Shown here: piece after piece, positions 13,760 through 26,900 of the stretch
Layout of the letters: each line of letters begins with the position of its first letter
Numbering within the stretch: position 1 is the first letter of the stretch
From: Microvelia longipes
Lineage: Eukaryota; Arthropoda; Insecta; Hemiptera; Veliidae
Assembly (NCBI GenBank): GCA_018340805.1
Contig: JACMZG010001870.1
Location: 50,975,861-51,039,860, forward strand
Direction of reading: 5' to 3'
DNA: 64,000 nt
Notes under the pieces: model-generated
Databases searched by the model: none
The model's input: only the letters and a program-made list of their open reading frames with translations
Told to the model about the DNA's origin: nothing
Position numbers and translations under genes: made by a program

Positions 13760-14236
13760 GTATTATTATTTAAATTTTACTACTTTAAAGGCATTACTGT
13801 ATTATTATTATTATTATTACCGTATAATTGTAGGGACCTACAAGTTATTACTAATATGATTATAATTTATATAACTTAACTCTTGTGAGTATGAAAAAAA
13901 AAATATTTGATCCTTATGATGTGATCAAATGATATATGATAGGATGAAATATAATGAAATTATATAAAATAGGATGAAATATAATGAAATTATATAAAAT
14001 AAGATCAAATATGATATTATATTACCTTCTGCTCTCAGTTTGAGGTGAAGATACCATCTTCACCTAATAAATAGCAAGCAAGTATGCATAAATAGCAAGC
14101 AAGTATGCTTGCTATTTATCATTAAAACTAAGTGGCTTGACTTGAGATTTGATCCTGGGCTCCCTTGAGATTATAGGTATCTGTAACACTGATATGGCCT
14201 GACGCTTTAACCTACTAATCTATCAGTAAACATATT
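13760..14236. other. AT-rich sequence with short local repeats
   Basis: Contains a second copy of the 13484-13508 sequence at about 13772-13796, a (att)n run, a duplicated phrase aggatgaaatataatgaaat near 13942-14000, and an inverted repeat of gcaagcaagtatgc near 14071-14115. No gene. Confidence 0.5.
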
Positions 14237-14249
14237 TTAATAGTTTTGT

Positions 14250-14781
14250 GAGAGTCACCCGTGGTGTAGTGGTTAAGGTAAGCGGCCAATACAAAGAATG
14301 AATGGACTATTAAATTCTGAGTTTATTTAGTCATGGGTTCAATCCCAGCATGGGCCTCTGGGATTTTTATGAGAAGTATAAAAATTCTGTGTACCACTTC
14401 CTTCAGAAGGGACGTAAAGCCGGTGGTCTCGAGCCTGTGCGTTGTCAGGTACTCGTTTAAGATCCCTTACCCTAAATGAAACTGGGTATTGGCAAAATTT
14501 AGGACCCTCATAGTAGATTGATAATAATACTATAGTGTGTCTGCCTTGTAGTTTAAGTGTATAGGTTTGGTTTAACAGCGAGGGCACGTGTTGTTCCTAG
14601 TTTTCACTAGGAAAAACTAAAAGTCAGTGAAAATATCTATGATTGCTTGGAAAAAGCATCACCACATCTACACTTGAAATTACAAGGAGTAGAACGCTAT
14701 CTTAGGGAGCTGACAAAAAGGGCCCAACAACGTGGCCTACTTGCCTGGTAGTTACTATCACTCCCCCCATATTACTACTAC
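14250..14781 (+). mobile_element. tRNA-like SINE family A, copy 1
   Basis: Begins with a tRNA-like head: CCCGTGGTGTAGTGGTTAAG (acceptor 5' strand plus A box) and GGTTCAATCCCAGCATGGG (B box plus acceptor 3' strand), so the acceptor stem can still pair. The body contains ttcagaagggacgtaaagcc and the end is a (act)n tail. A 13-bp duplication ttaatagttttgt flanks it (14237-14249, 14782-14794). It lies only 31 bp upstream of Marf1 exon 1 of this window. Confidence 0.88.
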
Positions 14782-14812
14782 TTAATAGTTTTGTTGTTTG
14801 TCTGTGTTACAG

Positions 14813-14910
14813 AGCCCAGAAGAGACTCGAAGGAGAGTGTGTGTTTGGTAACCCCATATCTGTCGGCATTCCTCAGAGAACACCCTGTGATAACATTATA
14901 TTTAATGCTG
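14813..14910 (+). CDS. Marf1: Marf1 exon a: end of RRM1
   Basis: Peptide [17 protein letters not shown]... matches the conserved AQKR(M/L)E.EDVFGN segment that ends the first RRM of MARF1 proteins. Acceptor tgtgttacag, donor gtaact. It starts with the third base of a codon and leaves one base (G) over. The exon before it is not visible. A SINE sits immediately upstream in the same intron. Confidence 0.85.
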
Positions 14911-17900
14911 GTAACTATTCTCTTACTTATATCTATAGTGTCATCTTCATATCACCAATTATAATGATGAAACAAAGTAGAGTATGATCAGGAAGTTAAA
15001 AAAATAGAGTGTAAAGTAATCATTTGCTTTTTGTATCATTGTAATTGCAAGAATTGTCCAAGTCATTATAGCCTGTTACCGCTTATTCTCATCTCATTAT
15101 TACAATAGTAAGCAGCCGTTGCTTATAAAAAGAAAATTTCCAAATAATAGGGTACAGGGTACCTCGGAACTTTTCCTCATCACATCGAATTCGCTGAGCT
15201 CATCCTCCCTGCTTCAGACTATCTTTGCTTGTCCTCAGATAGTAAATGCATCCGTTTCATTCTCAGCAGTCACTCATACAGCACTGACCACACTCAATGC
15301 TGCTTAACTTTTATTATCCTATAAAAATGAAGGATATACTTGTCTTATTGAAACGAAACATAGTGTACTTATTTATTAAATAAAAGGTGTACACTGTACA
15401 CTCGTACCAAATTTCAACTCAATTAGATTTTTAAACTTAATTGTTACAATTTTTTAAAAGACGTATACATGTCATTCGATAAAAATTGAACTAATGTTGA
15501 TAATGAGATGAAACTTGGCATATATATTACGGTATAAATGAGGAAAAGTAAAAATTATTGCAAAATACAGTATGAATAGACAGTATAAGTATAAGTATTT
15601 AGATCAAAGTTCGTTAAAGTCTGCATATCATGGATTGTTCGAATGCTACATGAGCTATGGAGTTCTGCTGTGGGGTCATGCTGAAGCTGGAGAGATTTTC
15701 CTTAAACAGAAAAAAGTTATCAGGATAATTGCTGGTGCTAAATATGATGACCATTGCAAAGACTTATTTAAAGAGACTTAAGAATTTTAACTTTTTATAA
15801 TTTATTTATTTATCAGTGTCTTAAGTATGTCCATGTTAATTGTTATAAGTTTGTTAAGTTTGAAAGTGTACATTGTCATAATACTAGATATAAAGATAAT
15901 TTAGTACTTACCTCTCATAGGTTAAGCAAGTCCAAGACTGGTTTCAGTAATTTAGGTATAAGAATGTATAATTTACTAAATAAGAGAACCAAAGAATTAG
16001 ATACAAACGCATACTGTGATAGAATTAAAGAATTTTAAACCCTTGTTATAGTCTAGATGAGTTTTTTAAATTAGGTATTTATTGTTAATGTTGCGTTTTA
16101 TTTTATGTTAGATTTGTGATATTACTTTTAAGTATATTACTATTATTATATAAGTGAGAATTAATGATTTAAATCTTTTTGACTGTGATATTACTTTTAA
16201 GTATATTACTATTATTATATAAGTGATTTTTACGACGTTTGTAATTGCATGTATATGTTTATTACAAATAAACTATTTATTATTATAATTATTATAGCAA
16301 GTATTGAAAAGGAAATGGACAAAAAATAATTAATACTACATTGTAAGGATAAGACTATTTTATTTGCTTAAGTTATTTCAATACTCACAAAAAATATAGT
16401 ATAGTAAATGCAAAGGTCAAAATGAATAGAAAATGGATAGAAGTAATAATGGAAAACATAAAAATTAATTATTTGTACTGAGACAATATCTCAATATGTC
16501 GAAATCTTGTGAGTTTGTCTGTGTATTTGTTTGTCATTTAGTTTTCGATTACTATTTTGCAGGTAATGAAGTAGGAGGGTTTATGGGTGGCTACCCGCTT
16601 GCCCCTCCTCAGGCCTGGCTCCACCCCACCAATATATTCAGGTACCTTATACCTACTTCTCTTATGAGCTCGTTTTGAATCTCGTGCAGGTTGATTGTCT
16701 GACAGTAAAATAAGAATTACCCGTGGTGTAGTGGTTAAAGTATGCAGCCAATACACAGAATGAATGGACTTTAAACTTTTGAGTTATTTAGTCATGGGTT
16801 CAATCCAGAACGGGCCTCTAGGATTTTTTATGAGAGGGATAAAAATTCTGCATCACGTCCTTCAGAAGGGACGTAAAGCCGGTGGTCTGGAACCTGTGCG
16901 TTGTCAGGTACTTGCTAAAGATCCCTTACCCTAAATGAAACTGGGTATAGGCAAAATTTAGGACCCTCATAGTAGATTCATTATAATATTGCCTTGTAGT
17001 TTAAAGTGTATGGATGTTTGGTTTAACAGTGAGGGCACGTGTTGTTCCTAGTTTTAGACTAGGAACAACAACTCTTAGTTTTAGACTATAAGAGTCAGTG
17101 AAAATATGTATGATTGCTTAGAAAAGCATGAGAGGAACCATAGAAATTCACGGCTCTTCTGTCTAGATTAGATGAAATATACCTACATTTGAAATTAAAC
17201 GGAGTAGAACACTATCTTATGGAGCTGGCAAAAAGGTGCGAACAACGTGGCCTACTTGCCTGGTAGTTACTTCCACTCCTCCATATTACTACTACTGACA
17301 GTAAAATAATTAATTATACACTTAATAGATTCCAAAATAAAGCCAATGCAAACATAGCAGCTATCTGATTGGTTTGTCTTATAATCCTGAATTCTAGGTC
17401 AAAATATTGTTTGAAGGTAGGTTCAAGCAAATTTAAATAATTAAGCTTCAAAGTAAATAAACTAGAAAAAAGTGTATGAATTTGTGTAGAAGAACCAACC
17501 TACTTTTTTTTATCAGGGACCGTTGAATTAGATTTGTGCCACACCCCTGGTATTGGGACCTGTGAGCCTCTTCATTTGGGAATTGTTTAGAAGGAAATTC
17601 CTTAAAATTACTTAAATATGATGTTGGTATCAATGTCCTTAGGATTTAATGTAATTTTTAAACCTGTCAATATTATGGTACACTTTCATTTAACATTTTG
17701 AAGTTACCAAAAATGGTAACAAAATTACCATAATTGAGTAATAGTTGCCTAAAATAACCATAATTGCGTAATAGTTACCCAAAAACTGTAACAAAATTAC
17801 CATATTTGGGTAATAGTTGCCTAAAATTATCATAATTGGGTAATAGTTACCCAAAAACTGTAACAAAATTACCATATTTGGGTAATAGTTGCCTAAAATG

Positions 17901-20900
17901 GTAACAAATTACAATAATTGGGTAATTGTTAAGTATTATTAAATTTGAGCTTGCATGATTCATGTTACTGGAGGTGGTGACTATTTTTAACTGTAGGGGA
18001 CCTTGTTTTTACTTTATTTTTAGGAAATAATGTTGGTGCACTGATAACGTTTCACCCGCTACATATAAACCCTACAGAGTACAATTAATTGCCTACATTT
18101 AACATTCTATTCAATAGAGCTATAACTTTTATAATTAACATTTATCACTACAGTGCAACCCAAAATCTAATGGAAAGCCACTGCCACCTTGATTTCCCTT
18201 TAAATAGAATCATTGGTTTTTCCCCTGCTCTTTAAATGATACTATGTTTTGTTAATTGTTGTTATGTTGTAGCGTGTGCAGCAACAACATTTCAAGCAAC
18301 GATGACTACGTGAAGAGATCTGCCTCTGCCTCCCACTGCTACCCTGTCTGTCACCATAATGAGGTATTCTACTGTTTTGCTCTTATGGGTTATGACAAAC
18401 AGCAAATTTGCTAAAAAGAAGGATAGTAGTGATGTAGAAATCCAACTTCCTGGTTAAAGGTGGTGCGGGACATAGGTGTTCAACTCCCTTCATAGGGTTC
18501 ATTTATATTTTTATGCTGTTATATTATAATGCATGTATGTTTTTAAAATAATTAAAATAAAAAAAATTGGGGGGGCCATTTTCAATAGAAGTGTGCCTAA
18601 TAGCACCGTAATTTACACATGATGTCTTACACCCCTAAGACATCACAGTAGAGGGAACATCAGATTTTATGTAATAAAACCTTATTAAATTCCAAACGTT
18701 TATGTAATAAACCACGGAAAATAATCCACAGATAGTATCTTTGCAGTTTATTAGATGGCGTTTAGTTGTTAACTTAATCTGAAAGTAATGAAGTTATAAA
18801 CTTGACCATGATTATGGTAAAAATCTAGAACAGTGGTTCTTTAAGTGGGGATTCCAACACGCAGGGTGTCGCAAAACATTTGAATGGGGTCCCAAAACAT
18901 CGGGCACAGGGTACCTCGGAACTTTTCCTCATTACATCCGATTCACTATGCCCATCTATAGATGGGCATAGTGAATCTATAGATCTATAGATGTCTTGCA
19001 GGCATCTATTTCACTATGCTCATCCTCCCTGCTTCTATTGGGCACAATAACTTTTTGCAGGATGTGTTGATTATTTATTGATTGATTGATTGTTTGTGTA
19101 ATGTTTTAGTCGAGTCTGAGTGATACCCTCAACTCCACCAGTGAAGATCTGTGCAGCGATCGAAACCTGGACTCCTCTCTCCATCTCCATTCCAGTCAGT
19201 TCAGAATGAGTTCACCCTTTTTCTATTAACACTCTTATATTTATATATTAAATAAAAAAATATATTTGAAGCTGATTTTAGCCTTTGTAAATTATTGATT
19301 CATCATATTTTTATTGATAAATTACTGATTTGAGAGACTGAAAAGATAAATTAAATGCTGAGTTATTAAACCATACCATTAACCTCAAAAGCTACATTTT
19401 CTGTGATTTTATTAATTTAAAATTCTTAGTCATTAAAAATTTGTATAAATATGACAATGCAATTCAACTGCTGCTTGACTCAGAAATTTTTAAAATTAAA
19501 TACTGAGTGATATAAATTTTAAAAATAACTGCTGTCATTGAAAATTTAAAGAATGACATGAAAATTTTGAATGAATTTAATTTTATTTAGTTTTTGATTG
19601 AGAAATATGTTGTTGTAGGAAGAAGTGTGGACCGACTAAGTGGAGGATTGTCTGATATGAAGCTGGAGCCATCAATTTCTTCAAAACTTTTAGCTCTACA
19701 GGGCCTATGTACTGATAACAACTCTCGGGGCGCATGTACTGACAACAGCAGGAGATCTCTAGATAATTACTACAATAAGTCAAATAATCAAGCTCCTCAG
19801 TACTTTAACAGCAGGCAGAATGTAAGTTTGTCAGAGATTTTAGCCAAATATCATTATGATGAGACTCGCTTTGATGCAAGTCATTTTCATTGCCTCGCAT
19901 CAAAGTCTGTGATGCGAGGCGATGAAAATTCGCCAGATACATGGCACATTGCCGTGTAAAAGTAAATTATGTAATGGTAAAATTATCGATGAAACATGGT
20001 TTTTTTGCTATGTTGATTTTTATTTTTATTTGTTTATTTATGTATTTATTTATTATATTTATATTATTATTTATTTATTATATTATATTTATATTTTATT
20101 TATTATATTTATATATTATTTATTATATATTTATTTTTTTTTTCATTTAAAGGTACGGTTTTTCATAGTGGCCTATGCCTGTTTTGATAATATTTAAAAG
20201 TATATAATAAAGTATTAATATTGATTTTAATGGAGAAAAAATCAGTACTTTTTACTATATTCATTATTTATTTGTAAAGGTGCCTTTTTGTTTTATGTTA
20301 TTGTTCAGTTTCAAATTAAATAGTAAATAATTAAAAAAAAATAAATAAATAGAATATATATCTAATGTAGTAAATTAAAATAGTCTCACTATACAATAAA
20401 AAATATAATAATGTTAAAAAAAAATTAATAAAAAAAGAACATTTAAACATCTTATTAGTGTTGTAACCTCTGCTGACAGCCTATGGCTAAGCCTAAATTT
20501 ATATTTTTTCATTGTAAAAAAAGTGTAAATATTTTTGCAATAAATATTTTTCTATTCTATTCTATTCTAAATTATGTAAAACAACGATGTGGCTGCGATG
20601 CCACTTTCTACTTAGGTTTATAGAAATGAAGTTTTTAATTTTATTACACTTAAATGCAATAATATTTAGTGATGTGTTCCCTTGTTTGACAAGTACCGTC
20701 TGTTTCATAAACAAGTTAAATACAATAAAGTGTTTCAATGGCATTGGCTTTTCAACATTGTCAACAAAATATTGTGAGAGGTCGCTTCTGTGGTCAAATT
20801 GTGAGAGTTTGCCTCCGTGGTCAAAGTCGTTTGAGCATTAGTCTTAATACTGACCTGAGACACCATGAAGGCCTGGGCCTTGCATTCCAGGTTGCACTCT

Positions 20901-23900
20901 CAGTATATGAAAGATTATTGTTTAAACAAATTATTACCTACTTTAGATTATATGTTGAGCGTAACTATTGCCTCTACCTGATTCCCGTAGGGTCTATCCC
21001 TGATGGGCCTGCAAAGTTCTAAATGGGCAATAAATAAATAAATATATATTGTGAGAGTGACTAGAATATGTTTTTTACTAGAACTAATATAGTACTACTG
21101 TATTCTAGTAGTACTAATATAGTACTACTGTATTCTATATGTATTCTGTATAGTACTACTGTATTCTTTTTTGGGTCTCACCTTGGATGAGAAGCTTACC
21201 TGGAAACCCCATATACAGCAAATATACTTATCAACTGGCAAATACTTATTTTTGCTTAGAAAGCTTAGAGATGTCTTACCTGAACAAGTCTTAATTTCTG
21301 TTTACAAATCAATGGTGCAGAGCAGATTAGCATATGGTATTCTTTTGTGGGACCATATAAATACAGAAAAATTACTCATCCAACAAAAAAAGATGCTTAG
21401 GATTATGACCAGATCAAAACAATAAAACACTGCAAACCTCTATTTTAAAAAATTAATATTTTAACAATAGTGAATTTATTATATTTATTATGCTTTACTT
21501 TATATTAAATCAAATGAGGCTGATTTTTTAAAATAAAGTCAATCATAGTTATAATACTCCAAACATTTGCTGCCAGTACAAATGCACAGGCTAAATAAGT
21601 CCCAAGTTGGGCATTCAGTGTTAGGTATTAAGTTATTTAATAAGTTAGATTATACTAGTCAAAAGTTACCTTTAAAGAATTTTAAAAGCAGTTAAAGGAA
21701 TTCTTATTAAAGAATCTTTTTATAATATTACTGAGTACTGTCTCTAAAAACTATTACTATCTAGTCATGTTTGTCTTGTCGTCTGTTGTCTGTTATATTT
21801 TATTATGTATATTTTTTTCTTAAATTAGTTTCACTGGAATGTATAAAATTTTAAATAGTTTTTAATGATTATTTTAACTTATTTTGTAATGACGTATGCT
21901 TTTGTCATAATTTTTTACATTATGTACACCCAAGCAAATAAAGACTTATTTATTTATTTATATCTAATAAAACTAACTGTTGATATGTGTAGGGAGGTGA
22001 GAAGAGAAGATGCAGGACTCCTTCCCCTTATACATTGATGGGAAAGAACCAACCTGTGCCCCCTCAACCCTTACAGGTAACTTAATCTCTCTCTACATCT
22101 CTATTATAGGCAGACTTAGACAGGAGTTGAAGGGGCTCAGTACTAAACTTTATTAATAAGCTGTTTCTTGCCAGATTGAAATTGGCAAATATGTTCAAAG
22201 GAAATTTGCCACTCAAGGCTTACTAGGTGTTTAGCCTCGCTCCTCAAATTTGCTTTTGGTCTGTACTGTAATGGAATAGAATCAACAAATAAATCCGATC
22301 CCCTCTCAGACATTAAACATTTTACATAAAACACCTTTTAAAAATGGGGAACAGTGAGGAAGAGGAGATGGGATGGCAAAAGAAGAGACGGAATGGCAAA
22401 AGACGAAAACCTGGTTCTACTACTATTAAATCAAATGTTCGCTATAGTTTCAAAAATTAATGCAAAATAATGTTTAAGCTAGATTTAAGGAAAATAGAGG
22501 TAAAAGTCAGAGGTTTTAGAAAAATTGAGGTGTGAGTTAAAGGTTTAACCAAAATAGAGGTTAAAAAATTGAGGTGTGGTTGGAGGTTTAGCAAATAGAG
22601 GTGTGAGTTGGAGGTTTAACCATAGAGGTTAAAGTCAGAGGGTTAAAAATTGAGGTGAGTGGGAGGTTTAACCAAAATAGAGGTTAAAAAAATTGAGGTA
22701 TGAGGAGGTTTACCAAATAAAGGAGTTGGAAAAATAAAGGTTAAAAAAATTGAGGTGTCAGTTGGAGGTTTAATCAAAATAGAGGTTAAAGTCAGAGGGT
22801 TAAGAAAAATTGAGGTGTGAGTGGGTTTAACCAAAAGAGGTTAAAAAATTGAGGTGTAAGTTAGAGGTTTAACCAAAATAGAGGTTTAAGAAAAATTGAA
22901 GGTGGGTCAGAACAAAATATAACATACTTAACCTTGAATTAAAATAATACTAGTATAGAAGTTGCAAATCTATATTATTCCGTTGGTGGTCTCCTGCATT
23001 CTGGGCTATTTTCAATCACCTTCCTTGCAGTTTGTCCCTCTCTTCTTAATCCCACTAACAAACCATTTGAGCTTTCTTGTTTTTTTATTCCTGACAATAT
23101 CTGGATAAAGATTTTTCAAATAATCTGTGCTTGGCATAGAGTTGTTTAAAACTCCCATTGGTCACTAAACTTTACAGATACAAGTGATTTGAATGTTGTT
23201 ACAGATGTACGGAGGTAGGGGAGGTGCGGACGAGGCCCAGGTGCTCAACCAGGCCAGTGCTCTGCAGACCAACTCTAGTGGCCCCGTCGAGCTCAACATA
23301 TCTAATCTTGATTATAGGTTTGATGCTAATGAACTGAAGACTACTCTGATGGACATGTTTAGTCAGCATGTACCTGTGAGTATACATTAGGTTTTAATGG
23401 AGTTACCCGTGCTGTAGTCGTTAAGGTACGCGACCAATACACAGAAAGAATGGACTTAAGTCATGGGTTCAATCCCAGCACGGGCCTCTGGGATTTTTAT
23501 GAGAGGGATAAAATTTCTGCATACTACATCCTTCAGAAGGGACGTAAAGCCGGTGGTCTCGAGCCTGTGTGTTATCAGGTACTCGTTAAAGATCCCTTAC
23601 CCTAAATGAAACTGGGTATAGGCAAAATTTAGGACCCTCATTGTAGATTCATTATAATACTATACTGTTTTGCCTTGTAGTTTAAAGTGTGTGGAGGTTT
23701 GGTTTAACAATGAGAACACGTGATGTTCCTAGTTTACACTAGACTATAAGAGTCAGTGAAAATATGTATAATTCCTTGATAAAGCATGAGAGGAACCATA
23801 GAAATTCACGGCTCTTCTTTCTAGATAAGGTGAAATATACCTACACTTGAAATTAAAAGGAGGAGAACACTACCTAAAGGAGCTGGCAAAAAGGGCCCAA

Positions 23901-26900
23901 CAACGTGGCCTACTTGCCTGGTTGTTACTACCACCCCCCCCCATATTACTACTACTACTATTAGGTTTTAATCATCAGGATGAGTGCGAATCAGTGGTAC
24001 ACTTAATACCATAATAGGAATGAGGAAGAAGGGGTAGGTGATTGAACAAGTAGATCACTCGGGGGTAGATCTGTTTTTTTGTCTAGAGTTCTCTACTCTG
24101 GGAAAAGTATCTAATCCACAGATGAGATGATCATCAAGGGGGTCCTGATGGTTCCTCCTCTCCCTAGTTACTATCACACGCCACTATAAGGTGGTCTTTA
24201 TCAGGGATATCCCACTTAAATAGACAAGTTAGTCAAAACGTTGTATTGACGCCATTGCTTTGTGGCCACTCTGGTGGCTAACAAATTAACAATTTATGTC
24301 AAAACACCTTCTTCAGAAAAATAATTCATTTTAACTTGTTTTCGTAGATAAAATTGCTGGGCAACCAATATTATTTACAGCTGTATTATTTCAAATATTT
24401 GTTAAAACATAAGTATGACTAAATTATTTTCGTTCAAAAAGCTAAAGAGTGTTAATTTAAATATATTTCAAAATTATCAGTTAATACAAAAGTTTTTTTT
24501 AATCGTTTTTAATTTGTTTAAGTTGGTGGAGAATTCCGTGTCTTAAGGGCTCAAGCTGTAACTTTCTTCTGCCATTACTTTCTATAATAACCAAGTTCAT
24601 TATAGGTACAATGGACCCACATACGAGGTTTAAGTACCTAGGAAATTATTTTCTCCGGAATATATAAAAAAAAAGTTCACCATGAATTGTATGAAATGTA
24701 AAAGACAAAAACTTGAGATTTTAAGATATTCAGTGAGCCTTTAAGAGAGCATTAATAGAGCCTTTAATTGAGATATTAGGAGTTATTTTCTTCATTATTA
24801 ATAGTTATTTAATATATTTATGTTAATAGTTATTTAGATGGGATTATCGGGGAATTTACCTCATTAGTTAAGTCACTCATTTGTCCGCAGTGGCCACCCA
24901 GTGCTGCAGTTGTTTCCCTTGGTGACCCTGTTACTGTTTAGTCCGCAATCTTTATGTTGGTTATGTTAATCGGTGGTCTTTTTTATAGAAAAGTTGAAGA
25001 CTCCTTAGAGTGTCTTGTTATAGTAATACTTACAGTTATAATCAGTTGACAGCCTGGGATAATTCTGTTGAACCTATGAAGTCGGTCCAATATAAAATTT
25101 TGGGTGTGGTTTAACATCCCGGACTAACGCTGTCATCTGATTTTAACCATGTGTTTTACTAAAGTGTGTCCTAAATAAATAAGATCAATAAAAACTTACA
25201 AAGATAAATAACATGTGGATAGTGTAAGTTGAAAAATGAAATAAGACATATAAATTATAGTCCAAGAGCCCAGGGGTGTTTTTGTTAATAAAAAGTGTAA
25301 TGGCTGGAACCGGTCTCAATTTTTGTTAAATTATCTTCCTGAACAAGGATCTGCAATTCTGCCGACTCGTATCGGATGGGTGTCCAGGCAGAACGCACTT
25401 TAGGGGTCAAAGGTTCTGCCTGGGACGCCCATCCGATACGAGTCGGCAGAATTGCAGATCCTTGTTCAGGAAGATATTTACGAAAAATTGAGACTGGTTC
25501 CAGCCATTACACTGTTTGTTAACTTGGGTAGTAAATTTGACCTGTAAAGTGCGTTCTGCCTGGGACGCCCATCCGATACGAGTCGGCAGTATTGCAGATC
25601 TTGTTCAGGAAGGTATTTACGAAAATTGAGACCGGTTCCAGCCATTACACTTTTTATTAACTTCGGTGGTAAATTTGACATGTTAAAGTGCGTTCTGCCT
25701 GGGACGCTCATCCCGATACGAGTCGCAGAATTGCAGATCCCTTGTTCAGGAAGGTATTTACGAAAAATTGAGACAGGTTCCAGCCATTACACTTTTTATT
25801 AACCAAACACCCCTGGGCTCTTGGTCTAATATAAATGTCTAAAAATTTTTAAAAAAATATTTTAACAAAGTTATTATAATCATGTTGATCCACGAGTGTT
25901 ATATAATTCTAAACCTAGTTGCCTAATCATTTAAATTGCAAATAAGATCTGTGTTATATTTATTGTTGTTGTTGTTTCAGGTGGTTAGCCTTATGTTGCA
26001 TAGACAGAACGACGGCAATATCGTGGCGAGTGTCAAAGTGAACTCAGTGGAAGATGCTCAGATGGCCATATCTAAATTACACCGAGCCAAGTTGGGTTAT
26101 AAGAGGATTATTATATCTTACGCACACACACCCAACCCCCACCACCCTCATTATCTTAGGTAAATAATTAAAAGTCTGAGATCATTCAAATCTCACTCAT
26201 TCAAAAGAATAAACAGAAGCTTAAAAAATATAATTCAAATTATAAAAGATATAGATATATACATAGAGATATATACTAGAGGGAGCATAGCCTATCTTAA
26301 TACATTGAGAGGCCTGATACATTTTTAGTGGGCTCTCAGGGTCTCTGTGTAACCTCATTGAAACCTCCTCCAAGAGGGAGTTAGGTTATAATTAATCAAT
26401 TGTTTTGGGCTTCCCATAGATTGTTTGTGTTGTGATTTGTATTTTAAACATTCTACTAAATAATTTACTGTTTTTTTTTTGTTCTGTTTATTTGATGATA
26501 ATGATAATCGAATGTGGTCAGGTTACTTTTTCAATGTTTCAAAATTCAACCAGTAGGGCCCCTCTAGTAATATATCTCTATGGATATATAGGTATACAAG
26601 ATATAGAAATAATATTAAAACTAAACAACATAAAAGTAATTATTATAAAAAAAAAACAGCTCTTATAATGGGATTCATTTGTTTAATAAGTTACCAAAGA
26701 GTTTAAAAGAAATGGAGGACCATAAACAATTTACTAAACAGTGCAACATGTTACTATCTCTTTCTCCACTGTACAACTACAAAATGTGAGCTCCATGATT
26801 TTATATTTTTTATGTTAATTATTTTATTAATTATGTGTATATAAACAAGAGGTACCATTGTGCTTAGAAATAGTACATAAAAATATAATTTAAAATTAAA

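Noticed and set aside
14257..14352. Functional tRNA gene
   Set aside because: A and B boxes are present but too far apart, with an inserted segment and a SINE body with target duplications.
19594..19618. Upstream extension of exon 19619 from an acceptor at 19590
   Set aside because: It would enter in phase 0 while the previous exon ends with one extra base; the acceptor at 19618 fits the phase.
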